Of a stretch of 64,000 nt of DNA, positions 23,697-35,979 are shown piece by piece; the first letter of the stretch is position 1, and every line of letters starts with the position of its first letter. The position numbers and the translations under genes were made by a program. The stretch spans positions 387,001-451,000 of the forward strand of contig JAUTXW010000347.1 of NCBI GenBank assembly GCA_030620095.1. Direction: 5' to 3'. The notes beneath the pieces were generated by a model. That model did no database searches, was not told the DNA's origin, and saw only the letters and a program-made list of their open reading frames with translations. The DNA comes from Kuschelorhynchus macadamiae (lineage: Eukaryota; Arthropoda; Insecta; Coleoptera; Curculionidae).

Positions 23697-24690
23697 TCAA
23701 TAACTCTTAAGGGTTCGGCGATTTTTTAAATCTTCCTGAGTTATTGGACGAAATTTTCTTTGAAGCTCTGAGAGTGAAATATCCTCATCATTTGATTCTT
23801 CTGATTCCATAATCTCAGGCCATAATGGTGCCCAACTTCTTCTAATATTTTGTTGAAGTTATGGTCCTTCAAGATTGATTAAGATTGTTCACTACATATT
23901 TTAAATTGTACTGCTTCAACATGGTTAAGACATCTTCATCTTCATGTAAAATGATGTGATTAAGAAGGCGTTTCCTATATGACACCTTTATATCCTGAAT
24001 TAAAATTTGATCCACTGGCTGGACATCTGCGGTACAATTTGATGGCAAAAACATAATCCTGAAATCTGGATCAGTGTTAATGTCTTCCATAGGTGGATGT
24101 GATGGTGCATCGTCTATCAACAACAGAGCATTATGGGGCTTGTTAACCATAGTTAAACATTTCTTGACCTCATCAATGAAAGATGTTTTGAACCATTTTA
24201 TAAATAGTGGTCTGTCTGGTCATCTATCATTTGGTATGGTCGTGGATTCGCCGCTTTTCCCAATATTAACAGTGGTAACTTATGCGATGGACTTTTCATA
24301 TTTTATGACCTAGTGCTAATTTGTCGTCTTGATGAACCCAAGTGGTATCAGGGAAAGTTCACCCAAAATTTGCCGATTCATCAGCATTGTATATTTGTTC
24401 ACAGCTTAATTCCATCTCTTCAACAATTGATCTAAATTTTTCCTGAAATGGTATTACGGAAACAATATCGCTGGATAGTTTTTTCACCATAGAATTTATA
24501 TAGCCCTCCAGAACTTGTTACAAAATCTTTTTTCCCCGTTATTTGTTGACGAAGCTTTTGTTCGTAAAATTTCTGACGAAATAGGTACATGCGCGCTGCG
24601 TTGCTGTAGAAACCAGTTATACAATTCGACTTCAATTTCTGGATGCTCTGCTCTCCTAATAACTTTCCTTTTGCCTGCAAATATACTTAC
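23697..24690 (-). pseudogene. Jerky/Tigger-like (pogo group) DDE transposase
   Basis: Reading leftwards from about 24690: RRAEHPEIEVELYNWFLQQR and SAHVPISSEILRTKA form a CENP-B/Tc5-type DNA-binding HTH. After frame changes, CEQIYNADESANF carries the first catalytic Asp (near 24385). NKPHNALLLIDDAPSHPP (second Asp, near 24110) and FLPSNCTADVQPVDQILIQD follow in an open 93-codon stretch (24150-23869). The acidic tail QRKFRPITQEDLKN ends at TGA 23697-23699. This order of CENP-B-type HTH, NADES, DDAPSHP and QPxDQ is that of pogo/Tigger/Jerky transposases. Multiple stops and shifts make it dead. TIRs were not found. Confidence 0.78.
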
Positions 24691-24864
24691 TTTAATTAAA
24701 GAGTAAATGCGTTAAAAATATGAATTCCTACCTGCTCCTTGAAATGATTTTTATATAAAGGTGCTTATTTTATCCGTGTCCTTCTTTAAGTCAAACACCT
24801 TAAACAACATGTTGATTTGTAGTCCTACACGGATGGAAAAATATGATGATCCTTGAGTTCATCA

Positions 24865-26117
24865 CTCTCGTTCTGAAAAAAAACAATTTTGCTGACATTT
24901 CGCCAAATTTGCATTTGGGATTTTCGAAGGTTTCTGTTTGGTGTCCGATTGAAGACTGAAAGTTTTAGTGACAAAGGAGCTTCCTTTAATACCTCGACCC
25001 TTGACCGAAGGTTATATCTAAAAGGTCGTGCGTCATGTATTCATTTTTATATTCTTGGGGCGTTATTGTTGGACTACTGTCACTTGATTTTTTTGTGGTT
25101 TTTGGTTTATATATGATTGATTTCCATACTGCTGGTAGCTTTAATGCTTCGTCCTTTTTATTTAAATCACCTTGTTTTTCTATTTCTATGACTTCTCCTG
25201 CCAATACGGTCTGTGGTAGTATTCAAATATCTGTCAGTATGTGATGGTTTTATCTTAGCATTGCCATCGACGAAGCACTGGACATGATTGCTATGAACGA
25301 GGATTTTTCAGCCCATATAATACAACTGTCACAGCATTGTCTTAAAAATACTTATTTCTCATTTAACGGGCAAATGTACAAACAAATAGACAGAGATCCG
25401 ATGGGATCCTCACTATCACCAGTCGTGGCCAATCTATTTATGATATACTTCGAGAAAGAAGCTCTTGAGAAAGCAAATCTGAAGCCCAAAATTTCGCTCC
25501 ATTACGTGGATGACATATTTATCAAATCGTAACACGGTAATGCAGAACTTGACAACTTTCTAACTCACGTAAACTCAATACATCCTAAAATACAATTTAC
25601 GCTAGAGTTAGAGAAAACAACAAACTTTCATTTTTAGACGTTCTGCTTACAAAACGGGACAATGGACACATTGAATACACCGTTTATAGAAAACCATCAC
25701 ATCCTGACAGATATTTGAATGCTGGATCACACCACGATCCAATGTCTAGATCCGCGCGATTCACTAATACACCAACGAGACGTGATGAACTTAATATATA
25801 TCTAGTGCTTTAAAAAAATGGTTACACAAAGCATGTCGTAGATAAAGCCATTAATAAACAGGGTTCCCGAACAAACAGCAAAGATTATGAGCCCGAAAGA
25901 CAACAAGTAGTCCTACCATATGTATAAGACCGTATTGGCAGGATTCCTAAAAAACACAATATACAAACAATTCATAAGCCACAAACAACCATAAGTAAAC
26001 TACTTGGAAATCCAAAAGATAAAATAAAATTTGAAAACCACGGAGTATATAGCATCCCGTGCCAGGACTGTGGAAACTTGTATGTTGAGCAAGAAAACAG
26101 ACGAATATCATCAAGAG
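24865..26117 (+). mobile_element. Penelope-like element 2, inverted 5' fragment, cut by hAT
   Basis: The minus-strand piece 25245-24865 includes KPSHTDRYLN (the end of PLE RT) and runs to a terminus-like motif, GACATTTCGCC on the plus strand near 24895. From 25246 the plus strand carries RT and GIY-YIG. The two halves meet head to head near 25245. At 26117 the GIY-YIG reading (RRISSRA) is interrupted by the CAGGGGCG end of a hAT element. Confidence 0.7.
25257..26117 (+). pseudogene. PLE reverse transcriptase with YVDD plus GIY-YIG, truncated
   Basis: The open stretch 25284-25532 contains NTYFSFNGQMYKQIDRD, then MGSSLSPVVANLFM and HYVDDIFI (YVDD at 25503-25514), the palm of a Penelope-type RT. 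The frame then breaks: LDNFLTHVNSIHPKIQFTLE, a YRKPSHPDRYLNA block and RIGRILKKHNIQTIHKP follow in shifted frames. GVYSIPCQDCGNLYVEQEN (near 26043-26100) is the start of the GIY-YIG nuclease; the usual YIG-type third residue position reads YVE. The C-terminus is lost at the hAT insertion. Confidence 0.78.
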
Positions 26118-28130
26118 CAGGGGCGTGTAGTCCATGGAAGCAAGGGAAGCAGTGCTTCCCAAAAAAAAATTACAAAACATCTTCTAAAATGTAATTTTTG
26201 AAATAGGAAACCATTAATTTAGTTTATACAAAGAATGCTAAAATATTATCTTAATTATTAAGCCTATAATAAATGCCGCCTTGACTTCGACCCAGCCACA
26301 ATAGAATATCGAATAGAACCTATGCGGGCCGCTAGCTTCTCTGCAGCCAAGTCCTGTATGCTTGATTTCCAGTCAATCGAGCCAGAGGTTATTGAACTTT
26401 CCACCGGCTGTTTTCAATTTTTGCATTTCAGTCGCGTCTTTTAAGTGGTGGCGGAAGCTATCGTTGGAGTAGGTTCTTTGTTTGAACGGCTATCAGTGTG
26501 TTGTGTGATACGTCGCGTCGTGCATGGTGCGATATGGAAGACAATAATACGGACGCTGATATGCAAATACCGTCAACGTCGGCTGTCCGTAATAACGTTG
26601 AAAATGTTGGAAAATTTAGTAGGAAAAGTGTGTGTGAATGTGTGGTGTGTGTCTTAATAATAAAGTTATTTTCAACATTAAACCTAGCTGATAAGCTTCA
26701 AATAATTTCCAAAGGAAGGGCAAAACCGTCGCTAACCGTATCTATAGTAATACGCGACGTTAAAACAGACGGAAGTATTCAAGAGCGATTTTTAGGTTTT
26801 AAGAAGGTGTCCGAAAATCGTACAGCAGATGCATTATATACCGTAGTTTATAACGTTACTAAAGAAATTAATGGAGAGAAAAAATTAGTTGCTCAAAGCT
26901 ATGATGGAGCTGCAGTGATGGCAGGACAATTAGGGGGTCTGCAAGCTAAAGTTCGAGAAACTTTCCCAAGTGCTGTGTTTGTCCATTGTTTTGCTCATAA
27001 ATTAAATTCAGTTTTATCCCAGTCCATCAATCACATTAAAGAGTGTAAAGTATTTTTAGTTACTTTAAGTGGCATGGCTGCTTTTTTTTCCAAGTCAAAA
27101 AAACGTACACAAGCTTTGGACTCCATTTTTCACAAACGATTGCTCAAAGTAGCTCCTACTAGGTGGAACTATAATGGAAGACTTGTGTTAACAGTATCTA
27201 AAAATCGTGAATCACTGATTGAACTATTTGAGAATATAATAGAAAATAACGAAACGTAGGCCTCAGAAGCAATAAATAGTTCGAGGGGGTTTTTGGACTG
27301 TTTGAAACGAGATTTTAATTTTAATTATTTGTTGAACATATTTTCAGAAATATTTCCATTCTCGGACAATGTTTTTAATATATTACAAACTAAAACAAAT
27401 GATATTGCTTTTTGTCTAACAAAAGTGGATGATTTTAAGTTCATGTTAAGCCAAAAAAGAGATGACTTTAACCTATTTTGAGAGAAAACGATGACGTTAA
27501 ATGTAGAGCTACAAGCCAATCGTCTTCGAACAGACAAGGTCAGAGATGTTCAAACATCATACAGACGCCTCTTTTATGAAATAGTCGATCAAATTCAGCA
27601 ACAAATAAACTATAGATTTAACGGTTTAAATGATTTTAAATTCTCGAGCTCTGCAATTTTGATGCATTTAAAGGAAAAACTTTTCCAAAAGATGTATTTA
27701 AATCTCTTCTTCTTCATTATGGCCAGTTCTTCGACCGAGTATTACTGCGATTTGAACTAAAAGTGATTTACGAAACTGACGACATTAGCGCAAAAAATAA
27801 CGCTAAGGAAGTAATGCAATTTTTAAAAGACAAGGAGCTGGAAGATGCCTATACCGAAGTGTCGAAATTGTGTAAATTAGTATTGACAATACCTGCCACA
27901 ACTTCATCAGTAGAACGCAATTTTTCAACACTTAAACCTATAAAAAATTTCATGAGAAATTCAACGGGGCAGGAGAGACTTTCGCATACATCGCTGTTGT
28001 CCATTGAAAATAAACTTCTCCAAAATATGTCGGAGCATCGACGTTTTTATGATGACGTCATGACATTTGCAAAAAATGATCGAAGAATCGAATAGGTAAG
28101 TTTCTAAAAATTGCTTCCATTTCTTAAAAT
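26118..28130 (+). mobile_element. ZMYM1-like hAT element A, internally deleted, right end lost
   Basis: The left end is CAGGGGCGTGTAGTCC, a hAT-type terminus, sitting in the PLE. The subterminal GCTTCCC region and the 5' leader are shared with the minus-strand copy at 43147-44715. At the right, only a trace of the inverted end (TTGCTTCCAT near 28117) remains before unrelated LINE sequence, so no 8-bp duplication can be checked. Confidence 0.75.
26534..28095 (+). pseudogene. hAT transposase (ZMYM1-like), TTF finger and first Asp deleted
   Basis: ATG at 26534 gives MEDNNTDADMQIPSTSA. At FKGRAKPS it jumps directly to IVIRDVKTDGSIQERFLGF, whereas copy B retains about 240 extra residues here (TTF-type zinc finger KLFCWPCLLF, then VLDETTD with the first catalytic Asp). 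The rest is typical: QSYDGAAVMAGQ (second Asp), VFVHCFAHKLN, and the C-terminal dimerisation block TIPATTSSVERNFSTL carrying the conserved Glu. In-frame stops occur at 27257-27259 and 27479-27481, and a shift near 27700-27760. Nonetheless the order of blocks is that of DUF4371/hAT-C proteins. Confidence 0.82.
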
Positions 28131-28204
28131 TTCACCACACCTCCGGAGTGCTTTTATAATCGACATAGCCATCCCCAACACTCATAACGTAGAAAGCACT
28201 ATTA

Positions 28205-28440
28205 CTGAAAAGAAGTGAAAATATCAAGAACTTCAAGACGAGATCAAAAAGTTGTGGAAACTTGAGAATGTTGCAATAGTGCCCATAGTCCTGTCTGCCA
28301 CTGGAGTGATACCAAAGAGTCTCCATCAGAGCCTACAGAATCTGGGTATCTAGAAGAACGATTCATGTTACTCCAGAAAGCTGTCATCCTGAACACAGCG
28401 CGCATAGTACGCAAGTTTTTGAGTCAAAATATGGAAATTA
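28205..28440 (+). pseudogene. C-terminal remnant of a non-LTR retrotransposon ORF2
   Basis: Translation gives KYQELQDEIKKLWKLENV, then IVPIVLSATGVIPKSL and HQSLQNLGI to a stop near 28351. In the next frame, LQKAVILNTARIVRKFL follows. The sequence EI..LW....V.P.V..A.G..PK.L....  LQK...L.T..I.RK.L is a familiar tail of some LINE polyproteins; I cannot fix the clade. It immediately follows the truncated hAT, and its own upstream RT is absent from the window. Confidence 0.5.
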
Positions 28441-28894
28441 GAATGTTGTGGCTTATCTCATCATAATAGAAAATAAATAGTAAAATAATAATAATAATAT
28501 TACTATTTGCAGTTAATGGCTAAGTAGCTAGTTTATATTTAAAAGAAGTGTGCACGTTACATAGTAATTTTGTTTGTTTGAATTCTAATTCCAAAATGGG
28601 AAATTTTAATATTTGCAACACGTTACTAACCGCTGTGCTTGCATATCAATAATTCATGAGGACTGCAGTCTTATAGAAGCGAAGTGTAAAAACCCACTGA
28701 GGGACAGATAAAAGGCTAAAATAATTAACAACTTCTTGGCCGCAAGATAAAATGGTCGGTCACATTTTTTTGATAAATGCTGAAATATTTTAAGGTATTG
28801 TAATGCAAAACGAGTCTAAAAGGTAAAGTAAATATTGTACATACGTCTTATGAACCATTAATAGTGTCACAGAGATAAACATTAATTTTCGGCT
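28441..28894. other. Non-coding AT-rich stretch with short (AAT)n
   Basis: A short AAT-trinucleotide run lies near 28480-28500. No gene or element end was recognised. Confidence 0.4.
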
Positions 28895-29340
28895 TAATGT
28901 TTTAGGACTGCTTATTGGGGATATTGGATACAAGTCGGTTTCCTTTACCCGGAATTTCCCTCGTTTTTTTTTTTGTTTTGTAGGAATAGTGGAGATTGAC
29001 CCAATTTTGTTCAGTACATAGTCACAGTACATATGTGTTACATAGCATATAATGTTTTTTCAAACATTTTTATTGGGCACCATTTTGTTCTATCATATTG
29101 AATTCCTACCAATATTTTACCAGTTTCAGTCTGCCTATGCCACACTTGACTTTTGGGCATAATTTAAAATAAATTCAATAAGTAGTTTTTACATTGATAG
29201 ATACCACCATTTTGTTACGTCATGTTGAATTCGAACCAGTTTAACCCATTTTCACACTTAATTTTTTTGCAAAATTCAAAGTCAATTCAAACAGTCTTTT
29301 TAGGTTGATTTTAAAAAAAAAATATTTAACTTTTCTAAAA
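28895..29340 (-). repeat. ~125-bp repeat family, inverted orientation
   Basis: On the minus strand this reads as the same units and tail found at 11078-11330: AAAAACTACTTATTGAATTT, a TGTGGCATAGGCAGAC-like block, GGTAGGAATTCAATATGATA, ACAAAATGGTGCCC, then AAATTGGGTCAA and CCGGGTAAAGGAAA. Two units are visible (29040-29200, 29200-29340). Confidence 0.55.
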
Positions 29341-30720
29341 CTAATTTAAAATTTTATACTATTGACAAATAATTATTACAAAATTAATAAAATAAAGTTA
29401 CATACCTCGAAAAATGCATGTTGATTATTTATTTATATTTGAATGATAGGTAGCAAGTTAGTGGTTTGCCAGAGAACTCATGGCACAGTTTTAGGTAAAA
29501 AAGTGTTCTTATCGTAGTTCATTTTTTTTTTGAGGAATTTAAAGATGATTTTTTTGCTATATTTTTTAATTTAAAACTTAGAGTAGAATCATACATTCAC
29601 AATTATATACTACATTTTAAAAATAACGGCTTAGACGAAGTTAAAACTATACTAAAATATCAAATTGTGGTATATTTGACTTAATTTTTTTATGTCTTGT
29701 TTGTCATTTACTGCATTTTTTTTGTTATGTGAATCATTTCTTTGATAATTAATTTCTAATGCAGGTTATCTTCATCAATGATTTTGGTTTCAAAAAAATT
29801 AAATTCATGTTTTGTGCTTTTTTCATGTTTGTGTAACGCAGTGGATGCATTCTTTATATACTTATGTCCTTTTATTCTATTTTTTAAAAGTTGGGTTGTC
29901 ATACCAATATATTTCATAGGGCAGTTTAAACAAGGAATTTCGTATACGAGATCGAATTTTTTATTTTTAGGAATTTTTTGTTTTTAATTTTGTAAATAGG
30001 GAGCCTATCAGGTTCTGGGCTTTATAACACACAGTTATGTTATATTTTTCTAAGATATGTTTTAATTTTTCAGATAATTGAGATGTGTATGTTGGTGTTG
30101 GCATTGCAATATATTTTTTTGCGTATTATCTTGTCTTACGTTTTCGTTATGATTGTTATTATATATGTACGTCCTTTGTTTGATAATTTTTTTATCAGTT
30201 TTTCTGGGAAATGATTTGCATTCAAGGTCTCTTTAACTTTATTAAGGGCTTCAGGACGGTATTCTGGTGACGTTAAAGATATGGCACGGTCAACTAGACC
30301 AATCGCAACACTTCTTTTTTGTTTGTATGGAAAATAGCAAAAAATTATCTTTAAATTCCTCAAAATGAACGTACTACCATAGAAACACCTTTTTACCTAA
30401 AACTATGCCATGAGTTGCCCTGCAAACCACTAACTTGCTACCTATCATTCAAATATAAATAAATTATCAACATGCATTTTTCGAGGTATGTAACCTTACA
30501 AGCAAAAATTATCTCTAAATCTCTCAAAAAAAATACTACCATAGAAACACCTTTTTACCTAAAACTGTGCCATGAGTTGCCTGGCTAACTAACTACCTAT
30601 CATCAAATATAAATAAATTATCAACATGCATTTTTCGAGGTATGTAACTTTATTTTATTAATTTTGTAATAATTATTTGTCAATAGTATAAATTTTAAAT
30701 TAGTTTTAGAAAAACTGTAA
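29325..30720 (-). mobile_element. Penelope-like element 3 bounded by inverted terminal repeats
   Basis: A ~190-bp sequence at 29325-29520 (AATGCATGTTGATTATTTAT, AGGTAGCAAGTTAGTGGTTT) reappears inverted and in two tandem copies at about 30365-30495 and 30530-30720. Between them the minus strand encodes a PLE C-terminal region. Terminal repeats that are inverted on one side and tandem on the other are a known trait of Penelope-like elements. Confidence 0.65.
29600..30400 (-). pseudogene. PLE C-terminal RT thumb and GIY-YIG domain
   Basis: Minus strand: YKQKRSVAIGLVDRAISLTS and KVKETLNANHFPEKLIKKL (30363-30136, open), then shifted frames with SLFTKLKTKN and LVYEIPCLNCPMKYIGMTT near 29900-29960. 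This is a GIY-YIG nuclease of Penelope type with CxxC insert and intact YIG. IKGHKYIKN and HEFNFFETKI follow. The upstream RT palm (YVDD) is absent, so this is a 5'-truncated copy. Confidence 0.65.
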
Positions 30721-30804
30721 ATGTCTTTTTATAATTAGACCACTAAACGTTTTTTAAATTAATTGTAGATAGGAAAGGAAAGCCTTATATACCAGAAAAA
30801 AATA

Positions 30805-32693
<1,889 letters not shown>

Positions 32694-32699
32694 TATACT

Positions 32700-32800
32700 T
32701 AATTACCATATCAAAATGTTACCAGTTCATTCTCATGTAGCACTGATTTTTGCGCAAATTTGAGTTAAATTAGATAATTAGTTTTTTTGGTGTGGTGTTG
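32700..32800 (-). repeat. ~125-bp repeat family, one degenerate unit
   Basis: CATATCAAAATGTTACCAGTT, CATGTAGCACTGATTTTTGC and GATAATTAGTTTTTTT follow the order of the inverted units at 29040-29340. The unit abuts the right end of element D. Confidence 0.45.
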
Positions 32801-33012
32801 GTGATTTTAACTTTCCCCACCCCTCCATTCTCGGGAGTCTAACTACGGCCCTGGTCACTATACTGACCAAAGATGTCAATGTCAAGCAATCCAACGATCT
32901 GTCACTTGAAGGTCACCGATCAGCTGTTTTTTGGATGGTCAAAGGATCAACAAATCAATTTTTAGACAGGAGTATGAGACTTTTGTTAATTCTTCTTTTG
33001 TTTTGAGTTAAA

Positions 33013-33120
33013 ATGCATTCTTTTTGTTGTACTGTGAATCGTGGAAGTAGATGGACGAGAGACAATGTTACTTTTTTAAAATTCCTGATATTACCAATTT
33101 TACTCATAAGAACGGATGAA
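33013..33120 (+). pseudogene. Possible THAP-type zinc finger N-terminus
   Basis: ATG at 33013 gives MHSFCCTVNRGSRWTRDNVTF. With one base removed from the following T-run it would continue FKIPDI, resembling the opening CxxC and FxxFP of THAP domains found in P-element-type transposases and host regulators. The second Cys/His pair is not visible and the frame closes within 37 codons. The call rests on weak motif similarity. Confidence 0.25.
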
Positions 33121-33552
33121 TGAACTTTCCTCCATAAGGAGGTAGAGGTGGATTACCGTAGTAAGCAGAGAGGATTTAACAACTAAATTAATTAAACTAT
33201 GACAAACTCTATGCAAAACATTTCATTTTAATTATTTAATAAAACACATAAAAAACTAAAATTAACCTAGCTAAATAACAATTATTATATTACATTTTGT
33301 ACCTTTACATATTACAATCTTGTATTTTTCTTTTTTACTAATATTAATGGTACCGAAATAAATAGCATCAAGGTTTTCCATTGAGGAGGAAAAACGGTTT
33401 TTTGACTTCCCCCGTATTTCTCAGGAAATTCAAAATAGCCAAACGACGTATTTTAGTTCGGAGAATTCGAAAAGCGTAACAAGAAAACAATTGAATGAGA
33501 AAGAAATGACTTACGCCAAGGATGTTGCGTTTTTTAAAAGGAACACCCTATA

Positions 33553-35003
33553 TCTTCTTCTTCTAATATATAAAATTCTCGTGTCACGGTGTTTGTTACC
33601 AAACTCCTCCGAAACGGCTAAACCGATTTTCATAAAATTTTCTGTGCTTATTGGGTAGGTCTGAGAATCGGCCAACATCTATTTTTCACACCCCTAAAAA
33701 TTAAGGGTGGTTCACCCCAAAAATTTTTTTTTTAATTTTTGGACAAAATTGTTTGTTTTTATTTTTTCACGATTCAGCATTAAAAAATACATACAACCCT
33801 AAATTTTCACCCTTCTACCATCAACTTCTATTTTTTAATAGCTATTTTTGTATTATTCACGTTATTTACAATTTTTTCGAGTCCCGTTGTAAACTACTTT
33901 TTTTTTTATTTTCTACCACATTTTTTTTATATTTCCTTAAAAATCGGGTATTACATATTTAGTTTCAGGTTTTTTTTTAAAGAAAATTATTTTTGTTCTT
34001 TTATGTTATTAAAAATATTTATTGATTTAGCTGGCGGTCCCGCATAAATAAATCATTTTGAATTGAATTTCCCGTAGAGCAACGCAACCGCAACTCCACA
34101 TACACGGGTTATACGCGCCTGCGCAAGTATCAAATCAACTCTACGGAGTACTCAGATAGGATGAAACCTGCATTGTTTTGTTTTTAATATAGTTTTTTTG
34201 TTTTAATTGTGTCTCGACTGATACGCCTCTCAAGTTAATTTACTTCAGTTCAGTTAATAATTAATAATAGACATTTATTTTGTGCCAACAACGCCCTTAC
34301 TTTAAAGGTATGTAATTTATTATACTTTAACATTTTGTGGAAATAAAGTGATGGACAGTTGTTTTGCTAAATAAAATATATCCAAATTATCTGTTTTAAA
34401 CGTTAACTTTTGAAGGAGTTGAGTTACCAAATTGAAAGAGAGGGTTGAAATAAATATATTCTAACAGCGAAAAAAATGAGTAATATATTTTATGAGAGTG
34501 TTAATTTCAATTTTAGGACTCACTTTGCAATTGAACAAAAAATTCAAGACATTTAATAAATTTATTTTATGAAGGGGTTTTATGATGTTGAAGTAGCTAT
34601 TCCATCGACAGCGGTTTTTAGGGTTGCGTACCCAAAGGGTAAAAACGGGAACCCTATTACTAAGAGTCTGCTGTCCGTCCGTCCGTCTGTCACCAGGCTA
34701 TATCTCATGAACCGTAATAGACGGACTGACCAAAAATATTGTACACTCCATTGCGCTGAGAGAATAATCTTTGTTTATTTTTTAAATGCCATAATAATTA
34801 GTAGTAGTGTCAAGCTATCAAAATCTGTAATTTAATATATTTGGTATTTTAATAAAGATTACTATATTAACTTAAATAAAGTATGCTTCAATTGTCTACA
34901 ACGCTTCATTACTCTTTCAACTTCCCACACACTTATAGTGTCAGATACTTTTAAAAACATTTCCTATTGTATATGGCAAAACAACGTTTGCTGGGTCAGC
35001 TAG
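33553..35003 (+). mobile_element. Non-autonomous Helitron
   Basis: Starts TCTTCTTCTTCTAATATA and GTGTCACGGTGTTTGTTACC, a start typical of insect Helitrons. It ends AACGTTTGCTGGGTCAGCTAG with the expected CTAG-3', inserted between A (33552) and T (35004) as Helitrons do. The interior has a familiar dispersed block near 34620-34740 (GGTACGCAACC-type, CTGTCCGTCCGTCTGTCACC). No Rep/helicase coding was seen in 1.45 kb. Confidence 0.75.
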
Positions 35004-35490
35004 TATTATTATATTTTTTGATGCTATGGTCAATTCTAAGTGTTTTTTAATAAGGGTACTATATGTCTATCTTACCGTTTTTGATTTATTGATGTTTGAA
35101 AATTGACATTTTTGCTTCTTTGAGAATAGCACTTGAACGGTTGGACCTAGAGCAAAATAACTTTCACATTCTTATCTTAGTTTTTGTGATGCCAGTCAAA
35201 CAAAAAAACCTATTTAATCGAATATATTCATATAAAATACAGGTGATGCATTTTTGCGTTTTTTTTGGTTTGACTGGCATCATAAGATAGCTTATCAAAA
35301 ACTAAGACAAGAATGTGAAAGTTATTTTGCTCTAGGTCCAATCGTTGAGGTGCTATGACGGCTCAAAGAAGCAAAAATGTCAATTTTCAAACATCAATGT
35401 ATGAAAAACAGTTTAAGATAGACATATTAGTACCCAGTACCCTTATTAAAAAACACTTAAAATTGACTATGGAATCCAAAAATATAATAA
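35004..35490. mobile_element. ~487-bp snap-back MITE
   Basis: Two ~225-bp arms are almost perfect inverted copies: GGACCTAGAGCAAAATAACT near 35140 is matched near 35335, and GAAAATTGACATTTTTGCTT near 35097 is matched near 35385. A short loop lies near 35245. Outer sequence on both sides is TATTATTATATTTTT-like. Transcribed, it would fold into one long hairpin. Confidence 0.7.
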
Positions 35491-35902
35491 TATATAGGGT
35501 GTTAGGTTTAAAAAACGCAACATCCTTGGCGAAAGTCTTTTGTTTTTCATTCAATTGTTTTTTGTTATGATTTTCGAATTCTCTGAGATTGGCTATTTTG
35601 AATTTCTTGGGAAATACGGGGGAAGTTAAAAAATAAATATGGAAGATTCTGTACAGATTTTTTTTTAAATTTCCCACTCCTGAGGGCCTTTTTTTTAAAC
35701 TACAAAAACATGTTTATATGATGAGTTGTAGGATTTTTCCTAAATACTTACATGGCGGTAAATTTGAAAATGGAGGTGACGATCTGAATAAGTTTCGCAA
35801 CTTATTTATTTATTTATTGTAAATATATTTGGGGTTAATTGTTATAATTTCTAAATTATTTTTCTTTTTTTTTAATTTGAGCACGTAATACATTTAAAGT
35901 TT

Positions 35903-35908
<6 letters not shown>

Positions 35909-35960
<52 letters not shown>
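35909..35960. repeat. (TA)n microsatellite
   Basis: 52 bp of TA dinucleotide, followed by TGTATTAAACACACA. The same arrangement is duplicated at 37899-37970 on the other side of the neighbouring element. Confidence 0.95.
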
Positions 35961-35964
<4 letters not shown>

Positions 35965-35979
35965 TAAACACACACTACA

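Larger units (their letters stand above)
33395..35655. repeat. Large palindrome (arms ~400 bp) interrupted by a Helitron
   Basis: The left outer arm 33395-33551 (ACTTCCCCCGTATTTC, GCCAAGGATGTTGCGTTTTT, ending ACACCCTATA) is inverted at 35493-35655. The inner arm 35004-35240 is inverted at 35250-35490. If the Helitron 33553-35003 is removed, the arms become continuous around a ~15-bp centre near 35245. TATA and TATAGGG/CCCTATA mark the joints, so the structure may be nested MITEs. Confidence 0.7.

Noticed and set aside
24986..25204. 72-codon minus-strand ORF as an independent gene
   Set aside because: It follows KPSHTDRYLN of an inverted PLE fragment and is best read as part of that remnant.
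33553..35003. Element bounded by the CCCTATA (33551) and TATAGGG (35493) motifs
   Set aside because: Those ends point toward each other rather than outward, so they cannot bound one transposon; Helitron ends and the palindrome explain the layout better.
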